In this document: one piece after another, positions 52,311 through 60,505 of the stretch
Layout of the letters: each line of letters opens with the position of its first letter
Position numbering within the stretch: the stretch's first letter is position 1
Assembly (NCBI RefSeq): GCF_000376825.1
Contig: NZ_AQXW01000004.1
Span: forward strand, 1,674,001 to 1,738,000
Length of the DNA stretch: 64,000 nt
Origin: Demetria terragena DSM 11295
Lineage (GTDB): Bacteria > Actinomycetota > Actinomycetes > Actinomycetales > Dermatophilaceae
Direction of reading: 5' to 3'
Notes under the pieces: generated by a model
Seen by the model: the letters and a program-made list of their open reading frames with translations, nothing else
Told to the model about the DNA's origin: nothing
Databases searched by the model: none
Translations under genes and position numbers: made by a program

Positions 52311-53255
52311 TCACTTGCCCTGAGCGAGCGCCGTTGCCGTATCGATGTCGGTCACCAGGTGATTGGCATACCGGCTTCCCAAGGCAGCACGAATGATGGG
52401 AATCGTCGCGTGCCCTCCACCCACCAGCACTGTCCGCTTGATCTTGCGCAGATCGGTCAGGGTCGGGCCCAAGGTGCGTTGACTGAGCGAAGGCGCCACG
52501 ATGCGCCCCTCCGCGTCGATGAATCGCCCGCAAATCTGGCCCACCGACGAGTTCAAGATGCTCGTGCGATCTGGATCGGTCATGAGCGGTGAATCCCAAA
52601 GGTCCGACTCCTCCGCCGTCTCCGGACTGAAAATCGCTACGTCACAAGCAGATTGGAGCGCAACGATGCTGCGAGAAATCTGATCCTCCGCTGCTGCGAG
52701 GCGTGCGGTGAGGTCTTCATGAAGGATCGGATGAGGATAAAGGTGTACGGGCACAGCGACCTGGCTACTGAACGCCTCGAGGATCGTCTCGACGGCCTCG
52801 TATGGGTCGGTGCCATTGAGTTGAACGAACTCGCGCGGCCGCAGGTTGGCCCGCACCGCTGAGCGGGCGAACGAATGCAGCAGGCCCGACCACCAGAATC
52901 CGACAACATCGTGCGGCCCGACAAAGGTGCTGAGCATCTCCGCGGCCGCGTCACCAAGCGCCTGGTGATGTCCCATCGGCCTGTTGTTGACTGGCATCAC
53001 CAGCCGAACTTCGGTGAGGTCGAAGCGGCGGCGTACGGCATCGATCAGATCGGCATCGGACTCGCGCGGATCGACGACCTGCATGCGGACGAATCCACGC
53101 TCTCGCGCCGCAGCCACCAACTTGGAGATGTGCGGTCGCGACACGTGCAGCAGGTCGGAGATCTCTTGCTGCGAGAGGCCAGCCGTGTAATAGAGCTTGG
53201 CCGCATCCAGGGCTAACTGGTCGCGCGGCGTCAACCCATACCGATCGCTCGCCAC
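52311..53255 (-). CDS. SorC/DeoR-type sugar-binding transcriptional regulator
   Basis: The 314-residue regulator has an N-terminal HTH (AAKLYYTAGLSQQEISDLLHVSRPHISKLVAAARERGFV), typical for SorC/DeoR, and a sugar-binding NagB-like C-terminal domain (LGDAAAEMLSTFV, GFWWSGLLHSFA, RTVLVGGGHATIPIIRAAL). It probably controls the downstream sugar operon by binding a phosphorylated sugar. GTG 53255 has GAGGAGG five bases upstream; a long open frame beyond it is unrelated. Confidence 0.85.
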   Translation of the reverse strand: MASDRYGLTPRDQLALDAAKLYYTAGLSQQEISDLLHVSRPHISKLVAAARERGFVRMQVVDPRESDADLIDAVRRRFDLTEVRLVMPVNNRPMGHHQALGDAAAEMLSTFVGPHDVVGFWWSGLLHSFARSAVRANLRPREFVQLNGTDPYEAVETILEAFSSQVAVPVHLYPHPILHEDLTARLAAAEDQISRSIVALQSACDVAIFSPETAEESDLWDSPLMTDPDRTSILNSSVGQICGRFIDAEGRIVAPSLSQRTLGPTLTDLRKIKRTVLVGGGHATIPIIRAALGSRYANHLVTDIDTATALAQGK

Positions 53256-53292
53256 CTGCGCCTCCTCGCGTTGACGGTGTAGGCGTACGCCT

Positions 53293-54681
53293 TCAGCCCC
53301 AGACGAGCGCGCGTCCCGGATCCTCCAGCAAGGCCGCCACGTCCGCGAGGAAGCGCGAGCCAAGATCACCGTCGACCAGTCGGTGATCAAACGAGAGTGA
53401 CAGTTGGGTGACCTGGCGCGGGACGATGACATCTGCACCAGATGCGTCCTGCACCACCCAGGGCATCTTGCGAACCTGCCCAAAGGCCAGGATCGCGGCC
53501 TCACCTGTATTGATTATCGGCGTGCCGGTATCGACGCCGAAGACGCCGACATTGGTGATGGTGATCGTGCCGCCGGACATATCCGCTGGCGGCGTCTTGC
53601 CCTCACGAGCCGTGCTGACCAACTCACCGAGCGCACTCCCAAGGTCGCCCAGCGACATCTGCTCGGCGTCCTTGATGTTGGGGACGACCAGGCCGCGTGG
53701 GGTTGCCGCGGCGATGCCGAGGTTGACGTAGTGCTTGATCACGATCTCCTGGGCGGCTTCATCCCAGGTGGCATTGATCTGCGGATTCCGTTGCACCGCA
53801 AGGCACATCGCCTTCGCGAGCACCAGCAGTGGCGTGACCTTGACGTCTCGGAACTCACGGTCATTCTTCAACCGTTCGACCAGATCCATGGTCGCCGTCA
53901 TGTCGACGGTGACGAACTCGGTGACGTGCGGTGCCGTGAACGCCGACCCGACCATCGCCTGCGCGGTCATCTTGCGCACGCCCTTGATCGGCACGCGCGT
54001 CTCCCGCTCGCCGGGTGCCCTCGGCGCCACCGCAGCAGCCGCACTGCCGCTCGCCGCAAACGACTCCACATCAGCACGGGTGATGATCCCGCCCGCGCCC
54101 GAGGGCGTCACCTGTGACAGGTCAATACCGTTGTCCTTGGCGAACTTTCGCACCGGCGGCTTGGCGAGGACCTTGCCACCGGGAGACGCGGAGCCGGGAT
54201 GGGTGGCGGCGGCGCTGGCTGGGTCTGGCGGGGTCTCGACAAGCGGGGTCTCGACAAGCTCGACCGGCGTTGTCGGGGTGGAACGACGGCGACGCCGAGT
54301 CGTCCCGCCATCCGAGGGTCCGTAGCCGACCAAGTTAGCGACGCGTTCCTCGCCAGCCTTGTCACTCGACCCCGGCCCGGTCGGCACCGAGTCACCGCCA
54401 GCGCCGGGTGCGTGCGCGTGGTCGTCGTCCCGGTGCGATCCGACAACGTCGACCGACACGATGGCTGCGCCGACTTCGACCGTGTCGCCTTCTGAGACAA
54501 GCAATTCCAGGATGGTGCCGTCCCACGGGATAGGCAGCTCGACCAGGGACTTCGCGGTCTCAATCTCCACCACGATGTCGTTGGTCTTCACGTGATCGCC
54601 GACCTTGACCTTCCAGGACACGATGTCGGCCTCGACCAGGCCCTCGCCCGGGTCGGGGAGTTTAAACAGCTGTGCAGCCAT
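53293..54681 (-). CDS. Branched-chain 2-oxoacid dehydrogenase E2 (dihydrolipoyl acyltransferase)
   Basis: This 462-residue E2 has a single N-terminal lipoyl domain (IVVEIETAKSLVELPIPWDG with the lipoyl Lys), a linker, a peripheral-subunit-binding domain (KPPVRKFAKDNGIDLSQVTPSGAGGIITRADV), and a catalytic domain with SLSFDHRLVDGDLGSRFL, where the His-x-x-x-Asp-Gly motif is HRLVDG. It transfers the acyl group of branched-chain oxoacids to CoA. The linker holds [16 protein letters not shown], encoded by the dispersed GTCGAG repeat, an unusual origin for a hinge. Second and first genes upstream are E1 beta and E1 alpha; no E3 is in the window. Confidence 0.92.
   Translation of the reverse strand: MAAQLFKLPDPGEGLVEADIVSWKVKVGDHVKTNDIVVEIETAKSLVELPIPWDGTILELLVSEGDTVEVGAAIVSVDVVGSHRDDDHAHAPGAGGDSVPTGPGSSDKAGEERVANLVGYGPSDGGTTRRRRRSTPTTPVELVETPLVETPPDPASAAATHPGSASPGGKVLAKPPVRKFAKDNGIDLSQVTPSGAGGIITRADVESFAASGSAAAAVAPRAPGERETRVPIKGVRKMTAQAMVGSAFTAPHVTEFVTVDMTATMDLVERLKNDREFRDVKVTPLLVLAKAMCLAVQRNPQINATWDEAAQEIVIKHYVNLGIAAATPRGLVVPNIKDAEQMSLGDLGSALGELVSTAREGKTPPADMSGGTITITNVGVFGVDTGTPIINTGEAAILAFGQVRKMPWVVQDASGADVIVPRQVTQLSLSFDHRLVDGDLGSRFLADVAALLEDPGRALVWG
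54222..54285. repeat. Dispersed GTCGAG repeat inside the E2 linker
   Basis: GGGGTCTCGACAAGC followed by GGGGTCTCGACAAGCTCGACC and GGCGTTGTCGGGG units. Read on the minus strand within the E2 gene, these encode VELVET-type residues of the hinge. A fragment of the same repeat recurs between E2 and E1 beta at about 54703-54765. Confidence 0.72.
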
Positions 54682-54766
54682 GTGGCTTCTCCTTCGAATC
54701 CTTGGTCTCGATACGGCTCGCGGTTTCGACAAGCTCAACCGGCGGACCTGCTCGACCATCGTGGTG

Positions 54767-55756
54767 TCAGTAGGCAAGCGAGCGGTCGACGGCGTCAAGC
54801 ACGCGGTCGAGATTGGGCAGGAACTCCTGCTCATAGCGACTGGGCGGGTAGGGAATGTTGTAGCCGCCGACGCGCAGCACCGGCGCCTCCAGGTGGTAGA
54901 AGCACTGCTGCTGGACCTGAGCCGCGAGCTCACCACCCATACCGAGGAAGGTGCTGGCCTCATGCACCACCACTACCCGGCCAGTCTTCTTCGCCGAAGC
55001 GACAATGGTGTCGACATCTAGCGGTGACAGGGTGCGAAGGTCGACAACCTCGAGCGACTTTCCCTCCTGCTCAGCGGCATTCGCTGCTTGCAGGCAGGTC
55101 TTCACCATGGGGCCGTAGCACAGCAACGTCAGGTCCGTGCCCTCACGGACGACGGCGGCATCGTGCAATCCCAGTGTCGGACCTGCCGATTCGTCGATAT
55201 CGACTTCGCCGCGCTCGTGGTAGCGCCGCTTGGGCTCGAACAGGATGACCGGGTCATCACACGAAATGGCTTGCTGAATCATCCAGTAGGCGTCCGCCGG
55301 ATTCGCGCACGTCACTACCCGAAGGCCAGCCGTATGGGCGAAGTAGGCCTCGTTGGACTCACTGTGATGCTCGACCGCTCCGATGCCACCACCGCAAGGA
55401 ATACGAATGACCATCGGCAACTTCAGATGCCCCAGCGACCGCGAGTGCATCTTGGCGACCTGGCTGACGATCTGGTCGAACGCTGGATAAACAAACCCGT
55501 CGAACTGGATCTCGACCACGGGCCGGTAGCCGCGCAGCGCGAGCCCGACGGCCGTACCAACGATGCCCGACTCGGCGAGCGGGGTGTCGATGACCCGGTC
55601 CTCACCGAAGTCTTTCTGCAAGCCCTCGGTGATGCGGAAAACGCCACCGAGCTTGCCGACGTCCTCGCCCATGAGGACGACCTTGGGGTCCTGCTCCATA
55701 GCCCGCCGCAGGCCCGCATTGAGGCCCTTGGCGAGGGTAATTTTCTGCGAAGCCAT
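54767..55756 (-). CDS. Branched-chain 2-oxoacid dehydrogenase E1 beta
   Basis: A 329-residue E1 beta subunit: GEDVGKLGGVFRITEGLQKDFGEDRVIDTPLAESGIVGTAVGLALRGYRPVVEIQF is the ThDP-binding pyrimidine region, and ESNEAYFAHTAGLRVVTCANPADAYWM the start of the C-terminal transketolase domain. It forms a heterotetramer with E1 alpha. One base is shared with the E1 alpha stop (TGATG), so the two are translated together. Confidence 0.92.
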   Translation of the reverse strand: MASQKITLAKGLNAGLRRAMEQDPKVVLMGEDVGKLGGVFRITEGLQKDFGEDRVIDTPLAESGIVGTAVGLALRGYRPVVEIQFDGFVYPAFDQIVSQVAKMHSRSLGHLKLPMVIRIPCGGGIGAVEHHSESNEAYFAHTAGLRVVTCANPADAYWMIQQAISCDDPVILFEPKRRYHERGEVDIDESAGPTLGLHDAAVVREGTDLTLLCYGPMVKTCLQAANAAEQEGKSLEVVDLRTLSPLDVDTIVASAKKTGRVVVVHEASTFLGMGGELAAQVQQQCFYHLEAPVLRVGGYNIPYPPSRYEQEFLPNLDRVLDAVDRSLAY

Positions 55757-56979
55757 CAGTGAGCGCCCTCCGCCTCGAAGGATTCATGGAAGGCGACGAA
55801 CTCGGCCTTCTCGGCCGCGACGAGCGAATGGGGCTCGGCGTACACATCGTCAAACATGTGAGGAAGCGGCGGGTCCGGCATTTCTTGGCAGGCCTTCCGG
55901 ATACGCGCGGCGAGTTCATCTGCTTCCTCGTCAATGGCGGTGAAGAAGTCGGGGTCAGCGTGGTCCTTGGACTCCATGAACCCACGCATGCGCTTGATCG
56001 GGTCCTTCTCCTTCCAGACGTCGACCTCGGCCGCGACGCGGTACTTCGTCGGGTCATCAGAGGTCGTATGCGCGCCCAGCCGATATGTGAAGGCCTCGAT
56101 CAGGGTGGGGCCCTGGCCCGAACGCGCAGCATCCAAAGCGGCCGTGCTCGTGGCATAGACCGCCAACACGTCGTTGCCATCGACGCGTACGCCGGGGAAG
56201 CCGAACCCGCGCGCACGCTGATAGGGCGGGATGCGGAACTGCTTGTGGTTGGGCTCAGAAATCGCCCACTGGTTGTTCTGGACGAAGAACACCACCGGTG
56301 CGTTCGCGACGCTGGCAAAAACCAACGCCTCGTTGTAGTCGCCCTGGGCTGTCCCACCATCGCCGGTAAACGCCATCACGGCAGCATCACGATCAGGATC
56401 CTGCGTGCCGACAGCTCCATCGCGCTGGATGCCCATCGCGTAACCCGTCGCGTTGAGCATCTGGTTGCCGATGACAATCGTGTAGAGGTGGAAGTTATTG
56501 GCGTTGGAGTCCCACCCGCCATGGTTGACGCCTCGGAACATCCCGAACACATTCTCGGGTGGCACACCACGGCACCAACCCACGCCATGCTCGCGGTAAC
56601 CGGGGAAGGCGTAATCCTGAGGCCGCAGCGCACGCCCCGCGCCAACCTGTGCGGCTTCCTGACCGAGGAGCGACGGCCACAACCCCAACTCGCCTTGGCG
56701 CTGCAACGCGTGCCCTTCGGCATCAATACGGCGCACGAGCACCAGATCGCGGTACATCGACTGAGCGTCCTCGGGGGTCATCGCCTCGACGATGGCGGCG
56801 TAGGGCTCGTTCGCTTCGGTGATCCCGATGCGCTGGCCGTCGCCATCGACGAACTGGACCATGTCGGGTCCGCCGTCCGTGATGTCGCGAGTAGCCGGCG
56901 GCGGCACCGTCGTCTCATGGTGGCGGATGGGCTCGGATGCCGTGGAACCGGCTGAATCCGGGCGCTCGGGCGCGCTCAT
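55756..56979 (-). CDS. Branched-chain 2-oxoacid dehydrogenase E1 alpha
   Basis: The 407-residue subunit binds thiamine diphosphate: GDGGTAQGDYNEALVFASVANAPVVFFVQNNQWAIS is the GDG(x)nNN motif, and YREHGVGWCRGV and YRLGAHTTSDDPTKYR are family marks. It decarboxylates branched-chain oxoacids from Val, Leu and Ile. ATG 56979 has AAGGAGA seven bases upstream; the open frame beyond it carries no homologous sequence. First gene of the E1a-E1b-E2 operon. Confidence 0.92.
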   Translation of the reverse strand: MSAPERPDSAGSTASEPIRHHETTVPPPATRDITDGGPDMVQFVDGDGQRIGITEANEPYAAIVEAMTPEDAQSMYRDLVLVRRIDAEGHALQRQGELGLWPSLLGQEAAQVGAGRALRPQDYAFPGYREHGVGWCRGVPPENVFGMFRGVNHGGWDSNANNFHLYTIVIGNQMLNATGYAMGIQRDGAVGTQDPDRDAAVMAFTGDGGTAQGDYNEALVFASVANAPVVFFVQNNQWAISEPNHKQFRIPPYQRARGFGFPGVRVDGNDVLAVYATSTAALDAARSGQGPTLIEAFTYRLGAHTTSDDPTKYRVAAEVDVWKEKDPIKRMRGFMESKDHADPDFFTAIDEEADELAARIRKACQEMPDPPLPHMFDDVYAEPHSLVAAEKAEFVAFHESFEAEGAH

Positions 56980-57113
56980 GCTCGTCTCCTTCGCTCCAGC
57001 GACGGGGTGGTGTCGCGGAATGATTCGGGCACGACGCCAGACGCGGTAGCGGGGCGCCGCGAAGCGGTCCGCCACCTCATTGTGGCGTCGATCACAGACT
57101 GCTCACCCGCAGG

Positions 57114-58217
57114 TTACTCGGCGTGCTCCCGTCGGAACGCCGCGGCCACCTCTATCAGCCGATCATTCGCCTCGGTCTCCCCGATCGTGCATCGCGCGCC
57201 TTCGCCCGCAAAAGGACGCACGACCAAACCTGCCTCCTGACAGGCCTGGGCGAAGTCGACGGTCGCCTCACCGAGCGGCATCCATACGAAGTTGGCGTCA
57301 GTCTGTGGCACCGCCCAGCCTTGATCGCGTAGGGCCGACACGACGCGCGTACGTTCTTGCTTCAGGGACTCCACCCGCTCGGCCAACTCACCGAACGCGT
57401 CCAAGCTGGCGATACCGGCCTGTTGCGCCACGTGACTGACCCCGAACGGCACCGCAGCCTTGCGCAGCGCGGTGGCGACGGGTTCGTGCGCGACGGCATA
57501 GCCCACGCGCAGCCCCGCCAGGCCGTACGCCTTGGAGAAGGTACGCAGCACCACCACGTTGGGATGGTCGCGCCAGATCGCCAGTGCCTCCGGGGCGTCC
57601 GGGTCTTCGACAAACTCCAGGTAGGCCTCGTCGATGACGACGACGATGTTGTTCGGCACCGCGGCAAGGAACTCCTCGAGTTCGGCTCGGTGCACGCTGG
57701 GACCGGTCGGGTTGTTGGGCGTACACACCACGACCAACCGGGTGCGGTCCGTGATGGCCGACGCCATCGCCGGCAGATCGTGCCGAGCATCCTCCGTCAG
57801 CGGCACCTGGACCGAGACCGCGCCTGCGAGGCCCACCACGATGGGATATGCCTCGAACGAGCGCCAGGCATAGACGACCTCATCGCCCGGATCGCAGGTG
57901 ATCTGCACCAACTGGCCCAGGACCCCGACGCTGCCGGTGCCGGTCGCGATGTGATCTGGTTCGACCTTGAGCTCATCGGCGAGCCGTTCGGTCAGCGCGC
58001 CGACAGCCATGTCCGGGTAGCGGTTCATCTGACCTGCGGCCTCGCGGACCGCATCCAGCACGGAGGGCAGCGGCGGGTACGGATTCTCGTTGCTGCTGAT
58101 CTTGTAGGTCGTCACGTCAGTACGGTCCGCGGCCGGCTTCCCCGGTTTGTACGCCGGGAGCGCATCGAGGGTGGATCGCAACTGGACGCCATTGGCCAGC
58201 GTGGTCTCTTCACTCAT
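57114..58217 (-). CDS. HisC/Pat-type aminotransferase
   Basis: A 367-residue class I/II PLP aminotransferase: [30 protein letters not shown], the [12 protein letters not shown] loop, [10 protein letters not shown], and the PLP lysine in [15 protein letters not shown]. It could be histidinol-phosphate or aromatic amino-acid (Pat) aminotransferase; its place beside the branched-chain dehydrogenase and away from other his genes favours an amino-acid catabolic role. TACCCT ends six bases before ATG 58217, again leaderless. A much longer open frame runs upstream through the repeat array, but is not coding. Confidence 0.88.
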   Translation of the reverse strand: MSEETTLANGVQLRSTLDALPAYKPGKPAADRTDVTTYKISSNENPYPPLPSVLDAVREAAGQMNRYPDMAVGALTERLADELKVEPDHIATGTGSVGVLGQLVQITCDPGDEVVYAWRSFEAYPIVVGLAGAVSVQVPLTEDARHDLPAMASAITDRTRLVVVCTPNNPTGPSVHRAELEEFLAAVPNNIVVVIDEAYLEFVEDPDAPEALAIWRDHPNVVVLRTFSKAYGLAGLRVGYAVAHEPVATALRKAAVPFGVSHVAQQAGIASLDAFGELAERVESLKQERTRVVSALRDQGWAVPQTDANFVWMPLGEATVDFAQACQEAGLVVRPFAGEGARCTIGETEANDRLIEVAAAFRREHAE

Positions 58218-58257
58218 GCCCTCAGGGTAGGCGCGCTCCCACCGACAACCACCCCCA

Positions 58258-58796
58258 CCGCCGGTCGAGCCCCACCGCCAGTCGAGCCCCACCGCCGGTC
58301 GAGCTTGTCGAGACCACGCACCAGGCCTCGACACGGCCTCGGCTAACGCCTCGACCGGCTCGACCAGCGTTAGGAGCCTCGACTCACACCCAACGCCGGT
58401 CGAGCAGGCGGGAACGAAGTGACCGCCGTGTCGAGACCACCCCAACGCCGGTCGAGCTTGTCGAGACCACCCACCAGGCCTCGACACGGCCTCGGCTAAC
58501 GCCTCGACCGGCTCGACCAGCGTTAGGAGCCTCGACTCACACCCAATGCCGGTCGAGCAGGCGGGAACGAAGTGACCGCCGTGTCGAGACCACCCACCCC
58601 AACGCCGGTCGAGCTTGTCGAGACCACGCCGTGTCGAGACCACCCACCCCAACGCCGGTCGAGCTTGTCGAGACCACCCACCAGGCCTCGACACGGCCTC
58701 GGCTAACGCCTCGACCGGCTCGACCGGCGTTAGGGGCCCCGACCGGCTCGACCAGCGTGAGGCGCCTCGACCGGCTCGACCGGCGTGAGCGGCCAC
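58258..58796. repeat. GTCGAG-repeat array with ~150-bp tandem units
   Basis: About 540 bases of direct and inverted copies of the core GCCGGTCGAGCTTGTCGAG and the matching CTCGACC half. A longer unit that begins CCAGGCCTCGACACGGCCTC recurs at 58321, 58474 and 58681; the first two are nearly identical over ~150 bases, including an inserted CAGGCGGGAACGAAG segment. There are no CRISPR-like regular spacers. It fills the space between the divergent hisC-like gene and the 4-TM gene. Confidence 0.9.
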
Positions 58797-58814
58797 CAGT
58801 GCGACACTGGCGGT

Positions 58815-59267
58815 ATGAATGTCTTCATCAGGATTGCCATCAACGCCGTTGCGCTTTGGGTCGCGGCGGCAGTCGTCCCGGGTATCACTTTGGTCCAGGA
58901 TTCCGCCGAGACCTCTTCTAAGATCCTGACGATCGCCCTCGTGGCGGCCATCTTCGGCATCATCAATGTGGTCGTACGCCCGATCGCTATGTTCCTATCG
59001 CTGCCTGCCCTAATCCTGACGCTCGGTCTCTTCACCCTCGTGGTGAACGCCGCGATGCTGGAGTTGACGTCGTGGATCTCCGGAAAGTTGGACCTGTCCT
59101 TCCACGTGGATGAGTTCTTCTGGAGTGCGATCCTGGGCGGCTTGATCATCAGCCTGGTGAGTTGGGCGCTCAACATCGTCGCGCCGGACGATCGCGATCG
59201 GCGCGTGTCTGGTCGCCAAGGACCGTCTGGGTCGGCGCGCTCGCGCGAAAACTACGACTACCGCTGA
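58815..59267 (+). CDS. Four-TM protein (holin/DUF360-like family)
   Basis: This 150-residue protein has four TM helices ([87 protein letters not shown]) and matches the small 4-TM family often annotated as phage holin or YvlD-like, without phage genes nearby. The C-terminal 25 residues are charged. ATG 58815 follows a GACACT box by six bases. Confidence 0.82.
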   Translation: MNVFIRIAINAVALWVAAAVVPGITLVQDSAETSSKILTIALVAAIFGIINVVVRPIAMFLSLPALILTLGLFTLVVNAAMLELTSWISGKLDLSFHVDEFFWSAILGGLIISLVSWALNIVAPDDRDRRVSGRQGPSGSARSRENYDYR

Positions 59268-60109
59268 GCCCAGTCAGGCAGTTCGGCGTTCTCCAGGTAG
59301 GTCGCGCCCTTGCGTGATGTCAGTTGGTCCAGCGCGTGCTCGATGAGTCGTGCGGTATACGGCGCGCATCGCTCTCGGATGGTGTCTCGGTCAGCCCAGT
59401 GGAGGCCTTTGATCTCTCGTCGCTCAAGCACTGCTTCGGCGACCCGATCGGCGAGTAACCCGTCCGCGCTGGCGACGTCGAAAAGGTAGAGCAACGCGTC
59501 GTCCCAGCCGCGCCAGGGCGGAAGCCACGTCACGGTGATCAGGCCCTGCACGACGGCGTCGACCTGCAATTCCTCCGCCATTTCGCGCACGACCGCGACG
59601 GCCGGAGACTCCTTCGGGTCCACGACACCGCCGGGCAGGTCCCACTGACGCTTGTAGACCAACTCCGCGAGCAACACCTCGCCGCGCGCATTGCGTACGA
59701 GACCTTGGGCAATGGTGCGGGTGCGCGGCAGCCCGGCATTGAGCGTGGCGCGGAACATCTCACCGCTGCCAATCAGGGGGTCATCGGCGAGCCGTGCCAC
59801 CAAAATGTGGTCGCGTCGCTCGCCATCGGTACCTCGGGCATAGCCGCGCGCAAGCCCTTCGCGGCGCATGCCGACGCGAGACGCGAGCCGCAACGCGGCT
59901 CGGTCTTGCGCGTCGACGTATGCCTCGATCCGGGCGAAGCCGCCATCGCCCAGTGCGTGCTCAACCGCCGTGCGGGCCGCGTCGAGTGCGAGCCCCTTTC
60001 CGCGATGCGCGGGCTCCACCTCGCACCAGATCGATGCCGTATCGGGACGGTCAGCACGCGCCTCGACGCGGACGTACCCGACCTCCAAGCCGTTCGCCTC
60101 GATCTTCAC
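59258..60109 (-). CDS. GNAT-Nudix fusion protein
   Basis: This 283-residue protein joins an N-terminal GNAT acetyltransferase domain (YVRVEARADRPDTASIWCEVEPAHRGKGLALDAARTAVEHAL, with the RGKGLA CoA loop) to a C-terminal Nudix hydrolase. The Nudix box GGVVDPKESPAVAVVREMAEEL (about residues 160-181) keeps the GX5EX7REUXEE pattern. The Nudix domain would cleave a nucleotide diphosphate or related metabolite. Its start overlaps the ankyrin gene stop by four bases, and its stop overlaps the convergent 4-TM gene by ten. Confidence 0.82.
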   Translation of the reverse strand: MKIEANGLEVGYVRVEARADRPDTASIWCEVEPAHRGKGLALDAARTAVEHALGDGGFARIEAYVDAQDRAALRLASRVGMRREGLARGYARGTDGERRDHILVARLADDPLIGSGEMFRATLNAGLPRTRTIAQGLVRNARGEVLLAELVYKRQWDLPGGVVDPKESPAVAVVREMAEELQVDAVVQGLITVTWLPPWRGWDDALLYLFDVASADGLLADRVAEAVLERREIKGLHWADRDTIRERCAPYTARLIEHALDQLTSRKGATYLENAELPDWAQR

Positions 60110-60489
60110 CCGGTCAACGCTATCCCTGCCCGACCGAAGAGTGCCGCCGCCTGGCGGGCTGTAGGCGTCCCCGCGTCGAGGTCAGCACCAGCAGCGACCA
60201 AGGCCGCTACGACCGCGTCCTCTCCCTTGAAGAGCGCTCCAGCGACCGGCGTCTGATCGCGGCTATTGCGCAGGTCTGGGTTGGCGCCCCGATCCAAGAG
60301 CGCACTGACCGTCCCGACATGGCCGTGGTACGCCGACAGCATGAGCAGTGAGTTGCCATCGGCGTCTTGGCTGTCGACCGGCAGCCCGTGGTCGCAGAAC
60401 TCCAGCAGCTGCTCAGTCTCACCCTGCCGCGCGAGATCCATGGCGATCTCGAGTACGCGGCCAGCCTGCTCTTGAGTCAGCTCAAACAC
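60106..60489 (-). CDS. Ankyrin-repeat protein paired with catalase
   Basis: A 127-residue protein made of ankyrin repeats: AMDLARQGETEQLLEFCDHGLPVDSQDADGNSLLMLSAYHGHVGTVSALLDRGANPDLRNSRDQTPVAGALFKGEDAVVAALVAAGADLDAG. Catalase-ankyrin pairs such as katB-ankB of Pseudomonas are known, where the ankyrin protein supports catalase activity. Its GTG start (60489) lies 16 bases after the catalase stop, so they form an operon. A later ATG (MDLARQG) is an alternative start. Confidence 0.8.
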   Translation of the reverse strand: MFELTQEQAGRVLEIAMDLARQGETEQLLEFCDHGLPVDSQDADGNSLLMLSAYHGHVGTVSALLDRGANPDLRNSRDQTPVAGALFKGEDAVVAALVAAGADLDAGTPTARQAAALFGRAGIALTG

Positions 60490-60505
60490 GGTTTCATATG
60501 CCTGG

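Noticed and set aside
57114-58796. A 560-codon version of the aminotransferase that includes the repeat array.
   Set aside because: The added 193 residues are only translated repeat. HisC/Pat homology begins at ATG 58217, which has its own promoter box.
58258-58796. CRISPR-like array.
   Set aside because: Repeat spacing is irregular, copies occur in both orientations, and the intervening sequences are themselves repeated.
58815-59267. Evidence for a prophage, from the holin-like name of this family.
   Set aside because: No other phage gene is near; the family is common on chromosomes as a small membrane protein.
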